A stretch of DNA of 64,000 nt from Erythroxylum novogranatense. Lineage: Eukaryota; Streptophyta; Magnoliopsida; Malpighiales; Erythroxylaceae. The DNA is taken from NCBI GenBank assembly GCA_029891385.1, contig CM057230.1, positions 49,207,414-49,271,413 on the forward strand. The letters are read 5' to 3'. The notes under the pieces were generated by a model, which did not search any database, had not been told where the DNA came from, and worked only from the letters and a program-made list of their open reading frames with translations. The translations under genes and the position numbers were made by a program. Positions 1 through 9,840 of the stretch are shown in pieces (position 1 is the first letter of the stretch; every line of letters starts with the position of its first letter).

Positions 1-440
1 ATTTATTATTGACAGAGATAATAGCATTTAAAATGATAGTTAATCATTAAAATTAAATTTATTGATTTACTAAATATATGATAAAATATTAAAAGTTATA
101 ATTTCTTAATTTTCTTACATATTAGTTTAATTACTTTATTTGATAAGATTATTATATTAACCTAAGGATGAGTTCTATTTATGAGAAACTTACAAAGATT
201 ATTAAAAATAAAATTTTCTTCTTTATTATAGTAAAACAACAAAATATATCCTATATTTTATATTATTATATGTTACAAATTCATTTTGTTAATTTCGTAA
301 TGGTGGAGGTTAATATCTATATTATATGGAGAGGAATTCTTTTTTTATTAAATGGAGAGGAATTCTTATCATTTTCGATACATAAATGTTTACATTTCTT
401 TTGTGACAAGAATTTCGACCTTTATTCGTATATTTTCATA
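1..440. other. AT-rich non-coding DNA
   Basis: The stretch is very AT-rich with long A and T runs. No recognisable coding, RNA or repeat structure was seen before the LINE-like remnant that begins around 450. Confidence 0.5.
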
Positions 441-449
441 TTCCAAAGC

Positions 450-800
450 TATAATAACTACAGAGATATTAAATTACTTAGTCACACTATAAAATTACGA
501 GAGAAGGTGATTGAGAAGAGAGTAAGAAATGATGTCTTTATCTCGAAAATTCAGTTTAGCTTTATGTTAGGAAAGTTAACGACCTAGGTTTTACATCTCC
601 TTAAAAAATTAGTGACATATTCCAGTAGGAAAAGAGGACGTAATCTAGACATAGTTTTTATTAATTTAGAGAAAGTATATGTCAGAGTACTTAGAAAAAT
701 TATGTAGAAATCTTTTAAAAGTTATGAAAGTTCTTATGACTTATATTTGGATTATTAGGGATATGCATAAAGGTGTAAAAACTATAGTAATTATGATACA
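450..800 (+). pseudogene. Decayed LINE (non-LTR) reverse transcriptase fragment
   Basis: In one frame (codons in phase with position 168) the translation reads NYRDIKLLSHTIKL, then EKVIEKRVRND, QFSFMLGK and, after a stop at 585-587, DIVFINLEKVYVRVLRKIM. These line up in order with the plant LINE RT landmarks NYRGIKLMSHTMKLWE, QFGFMPGRST and FIDLEKAYDRVPR. The second catalytic-region aspartate is replaced (AYDR is read as VYVR). Further stops follow, and a frameshift precedes the block IRDMHKGVKT, which matches the usual IKDMYDGV. No poly(A) tail or target duplication was identified. It is an old, dead fragment; family identity comes from motif order only. Confidence 0.75.
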
Positions 801-949
801 AAACATTTTCTTTCAAGGTTACATTAATGTTCCAAAGTAAGGAAGAGATTGATGATTTTTCAATTCTAGACTTTCGTATTTTGCTTGTATTTCATGTCTT
901 TTTTTCCCTGAGATATCTGCAATCCATTGACTTGGTGATTACTTCCCAG

Positions 950-1374
950 GTTAAAAGAACACTGGAACAGTTTACACCAGCTCATTGGGATGAAGATGAG
1001 TGGCATCCCTTGCTTGGTCCACGGCGATTCATCCAAGTTCTAAGTCTCTGCATTGTGTCCCTGACGGTAGAGCTGAACACGTTCTTTCTTAAGTTTTGTC
1101 TATGCGTTCCTCCAAGAAATCTTGTGGTAGATTATAGATTGATATTATGGTGGTTCCCACAATTCGTGAGTACAATTCATATCTCCAGGATCGGAATCCC
1201 CTATCTCTCTATTGTTGAGCTGATTTTAAGCGCATCTGAATTTGTGAAGATAATGAATGCAAAAAGATTCTCATGTATGCCGATTCTTATTCAAATTGCT
1301 TTCAGGAAACCAGTGAAAAAAGTCGGGGCCTTTTGCTGGCTTTCCCTGGCCTTATGTCTTGTTGAATTACTCAG
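950..1374 (+). pseudogene. PSS1: Truncated phosphatidylserine synthase (PSS1-type) gene fragment
   Basis: Two exon-like blocks match plant base-exchange phosphatidylserine synthase, a multi-pass ER membrane enzyme that exchanges a phospholipid head group for serine. Block one (950 to about 1194) follows an acceptor at ttcccag and encodes [24 protein letters not shown] and [11 protein letters not shown]. After LILWW a deletion of about 10 nt shifts the frame; the next residues, [14 protein letters not shown], are readable only in another frame. Block two (1306-1372) follows an acceptor at tttcag and encodes [16 protein letters not shown] and VELL. The DNA between them is a retained intron with a damaged donor. 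An open frame across 827-1510 reads through exon and intron and is not a real protein. Because the intron is present, this is a genomic duplication, not a retrocopy. The 5' and 3' parts of the gene are missing. Confidence 0.85.
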
Positions 1375-1468
1375 TTTTCAACAGCATCATATAACACTTA
1401 AGATTTTCGTTGTTGTACTAAAACTTCGCCTGCCCCTAACTCAGTTTACAACAGCATCATATAACTCG
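1369..1468 (+). repeat. Short direct repeat at the end of the PSS1 fragment
   Basis: Two near-identical copies of about 30 bp with the core CAACAGCATCATATAAC occur near 1376-1400 and 1445-1465. The first copy overlaps the end of the last recognisable PSS1 exon. They may mark a rearrangement breakpoint. Confidence 0.5.
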
Positions 1469-1469
1469 A

Positions 1470-2012
1470 GTTTGTATAACAGTCTAATTAATGACATACG
1501 ACTCAAATGACATACACGGGGTTCGGTTGTCTTGGGTTAGTTCTTAAAATCTGAGCTTCAATATGGAGGATGATATGTCCTTATAACTCTGGCCGTTAGT
1601 TATGATAATCTTCATTTGTCAATAGTTGGATTGTCAGCTTCATTTGTCTTTAGTCTTACTTGTATTAAAACAACAGTTTCGCACAAAGTAGCAGACACTA
1701 TACTGCTTTAAATTAATCTAGCTCGATACAACCTATAAACATATACCACATTCACTATCTTGACTGACTATACAACAATCATTTTGATTAAAACAATTCA
1801 TACATTTTTTTTTTTTTGGGTATGGGCTCCTTTTCAGTGTGGGACAATTATCGGGATCTCTATTTCAGTTCTTTTCAAATCTGGACTTGGAATGTCGACG
1901 ATTAATCTGCTGGCTACGTACTTGCGTTGTTCCGGAGGGTATTGGTGAATGAAAATGCTTCACGAGGATCAACTTACTGTTCTTGACATTTGATGGAACA
2001 CAGTGTCTCATT
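1470..2012. other. Intergenic DNA, includes 3' flank of the FATB-type gene
   Basis: No coding match was found. It lies downstream of the minus-strand thioesterase stop codon, so its right part probably holds that gene's 3' UTR. A poly-T run lies at about 1806-1817. Confidence 0.4.
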
Positions 2013-4566
2013 TTACTTGGAAGGAAATGGCATAGCAGGCAATTTTCTCTTCCACTCAGTCTTTCCCCTAACAATTTCTTCGCTTTTAGCTTCTCCTTTG
2101 GTTTGAAGTAAATGTGTATATCTGGGAGGCATCTTGTCCAGAGATCCCAGAAGTCCATTTCCTTGTATTATCTGTGTAGCCAACGAAAATCTGTTGAGTA
2201 GGCTCATTTCATTCTCTTCACTTGAATCTCTTGCAAGGATCCCATATTCATCAGGTTCGCAGAGTGACTGAACTATATCTGAACTCCCGCATTCCCTTCT
2301 GTATTCTAGTACAATGCTCGACAATTGATGATCTTCCAAAAATTGGTCAGGTATTGTCTGGAAAAGGAAAATGGACACAAACGTTGGGAGCTTCTTGTTT
2401 AAAAAAATTGATGAAAGGTTGGGGTGTGCATTCGTTTATGTAGATGTAGATAATTACCTCCAACATCCATCTTACGTATTTGACGTTGTTGACATGGTGG
2501 TTCATGTCCAAATCGCTTCTTTTGGGCTAGGCGGAAATAACAATTTTAGTTTTCAGTTAGTTGTAGCTTGTGATGTTGAAATTTGATAGTGATGTTCACC
2601 TTGAGGTTAGAGTTCATGTATCTTGCTTTGTCGTCAAGTTTACTGATTTTCTCTGGAGCTTCTTCGATTGCTTGTTTCTCAATGAACCATGGTGAGATCT
2701 CAGCCCTCACTTCCTCTGGCATCTTTGAGAGGCGCCTCGTCGTCTGGTTCATCATCACCCATGTGCTGTGTTTCACGTCGTAGCAAGGAGTAGTAATTTT
2801 CTTTTTGCTAATTTTTTTAATTGATTAAGCAAAATACTCACGTAATATCAATTGTACTTGGGTTTAAACGCATAAATCTTACAGGCGTTTGAATAACAAA
2901 ATTGGTTCAATTGTACTTGGGTTTAAACGCATAAATCAAACAGGGGGCGAGAATGGTGTAATTGCATCTTACAAAACAACAACAAATGTTAATTGATCCT
3001 TCCCTTTGCCTGTAATATGGAAAGGATAATTAATTTTAAAGTGTCTAATATTTTGAAGCTTTTTTAATTAAATATTTAAGCTTTTAAATTTTTTAATTGA
3101 AATAGATCAATTCAAAATATTAATTTTGTCACCTAATAATAACAAAAATTTCCTTTACCAAATCTGTAAATTTTATTATTAACGAAATTAGCTTGTTAAA
3201 TTGAATTACTAAGACTTAGAAAGACGTGGAACAAACGTACCTGGTCGCACGTGCAAGTACCTGGCCTGTTGCTTGGCTTCGGATCAGCCAATCTCGCCGC
3301 ATTCCGTTTTTGCCAGAGGCTCCAACCCATGTGTCGATGTCCACTATCTCACCCCTACACCAAAGTCCGCCTTATAGTTAACGTTTGTGCATTAGCATTA
3401 GCATCTTTCGATTTGTTTGTGTGAAAGTTGAAGCTTCTTACGTACAACGGTCGTTTATATACTTCTCTGTCATACCAACTTTATTGAAAACGAAAAACTG
3501 TAAAAGCACTATGGATCTATACTATAACCGAAATCGACTGCACTGGGTTGAGGTTAAGTATTTCAATTCCTTTTTCCGTTTTGTCCTTATACCAAGTCGA
3601 AGAATAATTAATAATACTGGAAAAAAAAAACAGAAAGGAATAGAAAGAACACCCCCTTGATCCTATTGGAAAAAATTTCTGCTGCCGTTAATTTTGGCTG
3701 ATATATTGTATATACAGCTTTGTTTCTCTTTAAGTCTTTTCAGTAAAGTGGAAATGAAACCAATTCAACATGCTAGGCTCTTAGTTGGCATGACTCAACC
3801 AGAGGAAGATGGGCCACCAGCAAAATACAGAGGATACAAATTATTTTCTTTTTTTTTCTTGGAAATTGAGGATACAGATTATTAGAACTATACAATTACC
3901 ATTTCAATCTAAAAAAGCTTCTCACAAGTTCATTTTTAGAACAAGTTTAATGATGGAGAAATAGAAGTTACCAGATTGGATAATGATCCACTTGAGCGTG
4001 CATTCTTGAGACAACCCAGATGAGATTGTTCCTAACCATTCCATGCGTCGCTCCGAATCCGTTGCTGAGAAGTCCCGACATCCATACATGGTTCAGTGCT
4101 GTTTCCTACATCACTTAGGAATACTTGTAAGAATACAAATTAACTATCGCTGTGTGCGTTGAATTTGATAACAGAAACAAGTTTCGATCGGTTATGTCAC
4201 CTGAAGAAGATTCAGAATACTTTCAAGAGTGGCAGTTTTATCAGCTCCAACTTCATACGACCTGATAACAACTGTCTGTCTGTAGCCAACCCCACCTTCA
4301 ATTATCAGGCCTTGACGATGAGGATCAACGCACTGCTTCTTTGTTGGTATGTTTTGACGTATCTGCTCCTTTGGGATGCTGCCATTTTCAGATATAAAAG
4401 CATCTGACGAGGTCTGAAAGCTTGCGGTTTGGCTGAGAGGATCAACCTTAGACAATCTGTTGGAGGTACCGTTAACTTTGATTCTGTTCTTAGTAGGATC
4501 GTTATTGTAACTATTGCCGGACTGACACCTGATAGGTGAGGTGATGGTATAAGAGAAAGCAGCCAT
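2013..4566 (-). CDS. FATB: Acyl-ACP thioesterase, FATB type, six exons, apparently intact
   Basis: It hydrolyses acyl-ACP in the plastid stroma, releasing free fatty acids for export. Exons on the minus strand are 4566-4201, 4105-3972, 3354-3241, 2765-2600, 2526-2458 and 2357-2013. All introns are GT-AG and the sum is 1194 nt, i.e. 397 codons plus stop with no frame break. Exon 1 holds a Ser/Thr-rich transit-peptide-like N terminus, then NIPTKKQ and GGVGYRQTVVIRSYEVGADK. Exon 2 has NHVWMSGLLSNGFGATHGM and exon 3 has SGKNGMRRDWL. Exon 5 carries the hotdog active-site motif DLDMNHHVNN (D267, N269, H271) and exon 6 LEYRRECG (E305, C306). Known FATB proteins are slightly longer, around 410-420 residues. 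An upstream in-frame Met at 4638 lies inside the likely TATA box, so 4566 is preferred as start. The SLCEPDE-type C-terminal region suggests a divergent FATB subgroup. No homologous neighbour is present. Confidence 0.93.
2848..2937. repeat. 31-bp exact direct repeat in a FATB intron
   Basis: The same 31 bases, with core TTGTACTTGGGTTTAAACGC, appear at 2848-2878 and 2907-2937, separated by 28 bp. They lie in the third intron of the minus-strand thioesterase gene (2766-3240). Confidence 0.8.
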
Positions 4567-4636
4567 CGTTTTGAGCTGTTTTGCTTTTACGTGAGGAGAT
4601 GGAACAGTTGAAACTGAGAAATGGGTGCTTAAACGC

Positions 4637-4644
4637 ATTTATAG
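4637..4644 (-). promoter_or_regulatory. Probable TATA box of the FATB-type gene
   Basis: The minus strand reads CTATAAAT here, 71 nt before the chosen start codon. A start of transcription about 30 nt downstream would leave a 5' UTR of roughly 40 nt. The placement also argues against the upstream in-frame ATG, which overlaps the box. Confidence 0.6.
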
Positions 4645-6231
4645 AGATTAAACAGCGGGGTATGCCCAACTCCAAGGAAGTGAGTCTCAAATAGTTTACA
4701 GGGACCAAAATAGGTAGCTTCGTTATAGAAAAATGCCGAGTAAATCAAAGAAAGAGCCTTGAGTGTGGTGAAATGAGGTGTTTTTGGTGGAACAAGTCCA
4801 GTAGTGATCGAATCGCTGGAGCAGACAAAAGGGTTTGTTTCTTTTCCTAACTTTTCGTGTCGGAAACCAACAATTCTTTGGGATCTTGTTATTTGTTAAT
4901 TATTAGTATTTACTTTTGGCTTTTAGCTCTTAGTATCTGTTGTTTTGATGATAAAGCTAGGCAACTAAAGGGATTGGTAAAATTTTTGTATACTCCAGAT
5001 ATCTTTCGTTTTCTGGGGTTGCCTCAAGTTGGGGGGCTCTCACCCTCTTGTCAATATCTTCACTTCCCAAATATATATAGAAAAGCCCCTTTTCAATCTC
5101 TGTCACTTACATACCTTTATTAAATAAAATTGTATTTGAAATTTATATATTTTGAAGATATTTTAAATTTAATTATATTCATTAACAATTATTAAATTAA
5201 ATTTGTCATAATTTTATTAATAGTTAATATATTAAACAATTACAAAATATATATTTAGTCGTTGGTAAATCATATTATAAAATAGAAAATAAAATTAATT
5301 TTTTTGTAGTTTTGAAAACTAAAGAAGCTAAAATAATAAATAGAACAAACAAAATTTTTATTAAATTTAAAATAAATAAACATACCCTTATTTTTAACAT
5401 GGAAGCTACTAAAGTAAGACATATAGGCGAAGGAACCGGGCATAATTTCCTTCTCAAACTCATGGAGTTCGTAGCCAATAATTAATACCTTCCTAAAAAA
5501 AGAAAGGTAATAGACAAATGAGTAGTTGAAAACGTGATAAACATTTAACTGCAAGCCGAGTAGAGTTGAGGTGAATGAACGACCGAAAAATGAAAAATCT
5601 CGTCTTCTGCATGAACTTGAATTGTCCGATGTTAAGAAAAGATCCGAACAAACCTGGAACATGTACGGTTAAAGAAAAAAGAAGAAGTGGGTTACGACAA
5701 GAATGGACCTCGAAACCTTAGATGATTAATTTGCTTAGATTCTTGAAAGAGACTGTCTAATTATGTGGACATTTTATAATGATTAGACAATGATCAAGCA
5801 CAATTCATTTCATTAGTTCTCCAATGTTGCCCTTGCCTATTCTTGTCATTTCGGTAGTTCTCATTTTAAAGACGGTCGGTCAACAGTCATCAGCCAGCAC
5901 GGCGAATTCAGCGCTCATTAGTTAATACAATTTAGAGGCCATTGATGTGTGTTCCTTCCAAAGCAGGAGGCTATTTAATAACCAGAATGGAGAATTGAAG
6001 TGCACATGTTTTCATCTAAAACTTGGGCCAGACATAAATGATAGTATACGGTTGGTTATGTTAAGACTGCAAGGTAAAAATTATTACAATGCAGTGTTGG
6101 GTAATAAAACCACGCGATATTAACTAATGAGCTAGATCCAAAGGTTTGGAAATTCACTAGTAGAGTGATCACATATCGGAAAAATATATGAGGATGAAGT
6201 TAGTTATACTTAAAGATATGACTAATAAATT
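4645..6231. other. Intergenic DNA with no supported gene
   Basis: This holds the upstream region of the FATB-type gene and then AT-rich DNA. Several open frames of 65-130 codons exist, but none shows a recognisable domain, and their composition follows the local base bias. No RNA gene or clear repeat was seen. Confidence 0.5.
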
Positions 6232-6530
6232 AGGCTAAAAGATCATTTTAGCCCCCAACTTTTACGTTGAAGTCTGAGTTGGACCTTAACATTTTAGTGC
6301 ATTTGAAATAAACTCTAAAGTTTGCAAAACTTTTAAAATAAATCATAACGTTTAGAAAATGTTCAAACCAACCTCTAACTGGACAGAACCACTAACGAAA
6401 TTAGGCATTCGTCAGTTAAATATTGACGTGACATTTTATTTTCTTGACATAGATTTTTTTAAATTTTAAAATAATGGGACTCACATATAGATGACGTAGT
6501 TTTTTTTTTAAATGATAGTAAGACCCACTT
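6232..6530 (+). repeat. Left terminal inverted repeat
   Basis: It pairs with the reverse complement of 7650-7880. Shared blocks include CATTTTAGCCCCCAA, GTCTGAGTT.GACCTTAACATTT, AGTGCATT and CAGTTAAATA. Confidence 0.75.
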
Positions 6531-6625
6531 CTCATCATCAAAGATACATGATCAATAGTTCTGTTTATGAATTTTTTCGTTTGAGGAGAATTTCCAATGT
6601 TTCTTTATGTTCTGAACAACTTCAG

Positions 6626-7612
6626 ATATTGGAGTAATGAGTGAAGCAACAATCTTCATCCAAGAACAATTTCATCTCACTGATATTAAACTTGAACTTT
6701 TGGCTGGTCTCCTTAGCATCTACTCCTTTATCGGTGCAGTTTTCGCTGGTCAAACCTCAGACTTGGTTGGTCGTTGCTACGTCATTGTAGTTGCTAGATG
6801 TTTTTTCTTTGCAGGAGCCATCCTTATGGGTTTTTCCACCAACTATGCTTTTCTCATGGTTGTTCGCTTAGTTGCTGGTATTGACGTTAGCTTTGCCATG
6901 ATGATTTCTCCTGTCTACACAATTGAGGTCACTCCATCATCAATGCATGGCTTCCTCACCTCTTTTATACAGGTATCTATATGTCTATTACTGTCATTGA
7001 TCATTTGTAACTTCTGTATAACTAGGACTATAATGGTTGTTCTTATGTAGGTTTTCATTAACATTGGAATCTTACTTAGATATATGTCAAACTATGTGTT
7101 CGCAAGACTCCCAGCACACTTGGACTTGGAGTTGGGGCAAGCCCTTCAATTCTTATTACTTGGACATGTTAGCAATGCCTAAGTCACCTCATTGGTTGGT
7201 GATGCAAGGTAGGCTTAGTGAAACCAAATGGGTTCTTAAGAAGGTTAGTGTTTAAGAGAAAGAAGCTCAATAACAACTTGTAGGAATCAAAGAAGTTGTT
7301 GATATTCCATTACATTTTGATAGCAAAATCATAGAGTTACCAAATAAGAAAAGTCATGGAGTAGGCATGTGGAGAGAGTTGTTCATCCATCCTAGTCCTA
7401 TTGTGCAACAAATCTTGATTTGTGCTCTTAGAATGCACTTTTTCCAACAAGTTTCAAGTATAGACGATGTTGTTTTATACAGTCCAAATATCTTCACAAA
7501 TGTAGGGATTTCTTCATCCAAAAGGTCTTTACTTATGATTGCTGGAGTTGGATTAGTGAAAACATTAGCCATTTTTATTACCATAGTTTTACTAGACAAG
7601 AAACTAGTTTAA
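6626..7612 (+). pseudogene. Captured polyol/monosaccharide transporter exons (MFS, PLT/PMT-like)
   Basis: Intact plant homologues are 12-TM H+ symporters for polyols and sugars at the plasma membrane. Exon 6626-6972 starts after an acceptor (cttcag) and encodes DIGVMSEATIFIQEQF, the MFS signature region GQTSDLVGRCYV (usually SD..GRR, here the second Arg is Cys) and PVYTIEV. A GT-AG intron at 6973-7050 separates it from exon 7051-7612, which begins VFINIGILLRYMSNY. That exon keeps AMPKSPHWLVMQGRL, ELFIHPSP and FFQQVSSIDDVVLYSP, but only in shifted frames with stops between. The first exon and all C-terminal helices are absent. It lies between the TIRs of a DNA element, so it was probably copied as genomic DNA. 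It cannot make a transporter. Confidence 0.87.
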
Positions 7613-7649
7613 TTTAAACTTAAACACTAAACCAAATGCAACATTTAAT

Positions 7650-7880
7650 CTTAAGTGGGACCTATTTATATTTTTTAAAAATCCACCTCATCTATAAGTG
7701 GGTCTCACTATAATAAAACTTTTAAAAAATTCACATTAGTATTTAACTGATAAAGGCCTAACTCCATCAATAGTTCCGTCCAGTCATGTATTGTTTTGAA
7801 CGTTTTGCAAATTCATTTTGAATGCACTGAAATGTTAAGGTCTAACTCAGACTTACATTACAAACATTGGGGGCTAAAAT
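7650..7880 (-). repeat. Right terminal inverted repeat, interrupted
   Basis: It is the inverted counterpart of 6232-6530. The last 13 bases of this TIR lie at 10780-10792, on the far side of the inserted solo LTR. Confidence 0.75.
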
Positions 7881-8508
7881 TGTAGCACCCCACTCCCGCG
7901 AGACTCGAATCCGACATCAACGGTGATATCCGAGCTCGTGACCCGCGAGGGTGGTATGCTAGAGCAGTCAAAACAATTCAAATACTTAGTATGACATTTT
8001 TTTAAAACAATCGAGTGCGCGCATATCAGTAAACAATCTGGGCCCGTAATATGAAAATATTTTTCAATCAAAAACTATTTCAGTACTCAAATCAGTTCAT
8101 ATACATATAATCATAGCCAAAATGGGCCCAATACAATAACAGTATTTATCTGTGAAAATACAAATTTACATATAAATCGAATCGAATGACTCAATGCGAC
8201 ATGAAACCGATCCCGACTTCAAACTCTGTCACTCTTGCAGTACTCATACTCCCGTTTGTCTAACGGGGTACTCTTGAATTCCTGAAAAATAATTGTAATA
8301 TTGGGTGGGTTTGCGAACTTAATGAGAAACCATCATCGATGGTCCACCCAACTCATGCATACACAGATCACACAATAACATTTACAAAAATATATATATC
8401 ACATGCATTTTCAATTTCACATTTTGCAGTGCGCATATGACACTTCCATTTTTTTACGTTGTTGTGACCGTGCGCCTGAAACTGTCCTAGTGATGGGCAC
8501 ATTGCGTT

Positions 8509-8637
8509 GAGCCAGTGGCTCTGAAAACGTTAGGCGTGATATGCCCTGATACATTGAGCCTGGGGCTCTGAATACGTTGGACCTGAGGTCCTGTACGTTG
8601 AGCTTAAAGCTCTCATATACGTTGGGCGTGACATGCC
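8509..8637. repeat. Tandem array of six small hairpins, period about 23 bp
   Basis: Six units begin at 8509, 8533, 8556, 8579, 8600 and 8625. Each holds a 5-bp stem and 3-nt loop: GAGCC/GGCTC, GGCGT/ATGCC, GAGCC/GGCTC, GGACC/GGTCC, GAGCT/AGCTC, GGCGT/ATGCC. Most units are linked by a cgttg or cattg spacer. Confidence 0.8.
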
Positions 8638-9574
8638 CTGATACGGTGGCTGCTCCGGTCACAACTGCCTTTATCTGATCACACTTTTATGCATGCAATG
8701 TACATGCCCCAATTTCCTACTACACATGCCAAATGTCTATTTAATTTCACACGTATGGCACTTCAATCACAAATTACCGATCCTTCGGACACCCTTGGTC
8801 CGAACCCAATTTCAATCAAACACGTAACCCTCCATTTCATCCACATGGCATAAGCACTTAATTAAACACACAATTATTGAGGAACCAACTAGGTTACTCA
8901 CCTGAACTTCCAAGCTACCTGCCTGGAAGGCTCAGCAATATCCGTGGAATCGTCGTTCCATCGGAGCCTCTATAACAATCAATTAATTTCCAATTACTAA
9001 AATGCACAATCAGAAATAATTTAATGATGCACATGTCTTAATTAAAAGATGTATTATGCCTATTCATGACCTTCCCGACGCTATTTCCCAATTTCACTTT
9101 CTTTCGTAAATTTCCAACTTTTCACTCACTTTATCAATAATGACTGATTTCAATTCGATAACATATCATAAAACTCCACCAGATTCATTTTTACTGTTTA
9201 GTTCCATTTGCCAATTTATATACACTAGGCTAATTTCACAAAAATCTTAAAACCAATATCATTTGAACTAGATCGAATTCACCTATTGAAGACTCTAATT
9301 GCATTGAATTTGCATTCATAATTCTCACAATTATAACCCAATTATCAGAAACCATCCTTAGGTTGCAATACAATCACATCCTTAACTCTCTTTCACTAAT
9401 TGAGATCTCAAAAATACAAATTCAAACTCTCATTCTTTTCCTCAATTGTAGACCTCGTTCTCTAGTTCATAACGAATCAAACATCACCTCAAAAGGAGGT
9501 CTACACCATAAGTTATGCCTCAAAAACTACATTAAATCAAATCAGAAATTAATCCCTCGCTGCGACCTCAATTC

Positions 9575-9840
9575 GTTCGCCGCGGCATCTTGGAGGCGCT
9601 CGTCGCGACGTGTGATTTCGTTCGCCGCGGCGAACATTTCTCTTGGGGGTTGCCGCGACGCACGGGAGAAGACTCTTCGCAGAGAGGAAGACTTGCGCTC
9701 GTCGCGGCGTCGAGAGGAGCTCACCGCGGCGTCCAACCTTTTTAAAGCTCGCCGCGACGTCTTCCTTCCCGCTCGCCATGACGAATTAAATGTTAATTCG
9801 TTGTGGCGAGGCTTCGCGCACGCCGCAACGTGCGAGTCAC
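9575..9840. repeat. GC-rich palindrome-rich array inside the solo LTR
   Basis: About eight irregular units centred on CGCCGCGGCG, CGTCGCGACG or CGCCGCGACG occur in an otherwise AT-rich LTR. Open frames on both strands here (for example 9363-9914) come from this composition and are not taken as genes. Confidence 0.65.

Noticed and set aside
827..1510. Open frame of 227 codons as a real gene
   Set aside because: It crosses PSS1 exon, frameshift and retained intron; only parts match a protein and the end is unrelated.
4192..4638. Start of the thioesterase at 4638
   Set aside because: That ATG overlaps the TATA-like CTATAAAT; 4566 gives a sensible 5' UTR.
5270..5662. 130-codon minus-strand frame
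   Set aside because: Composition follows the AT-rich DNA; no domain and no splice or promoter context.
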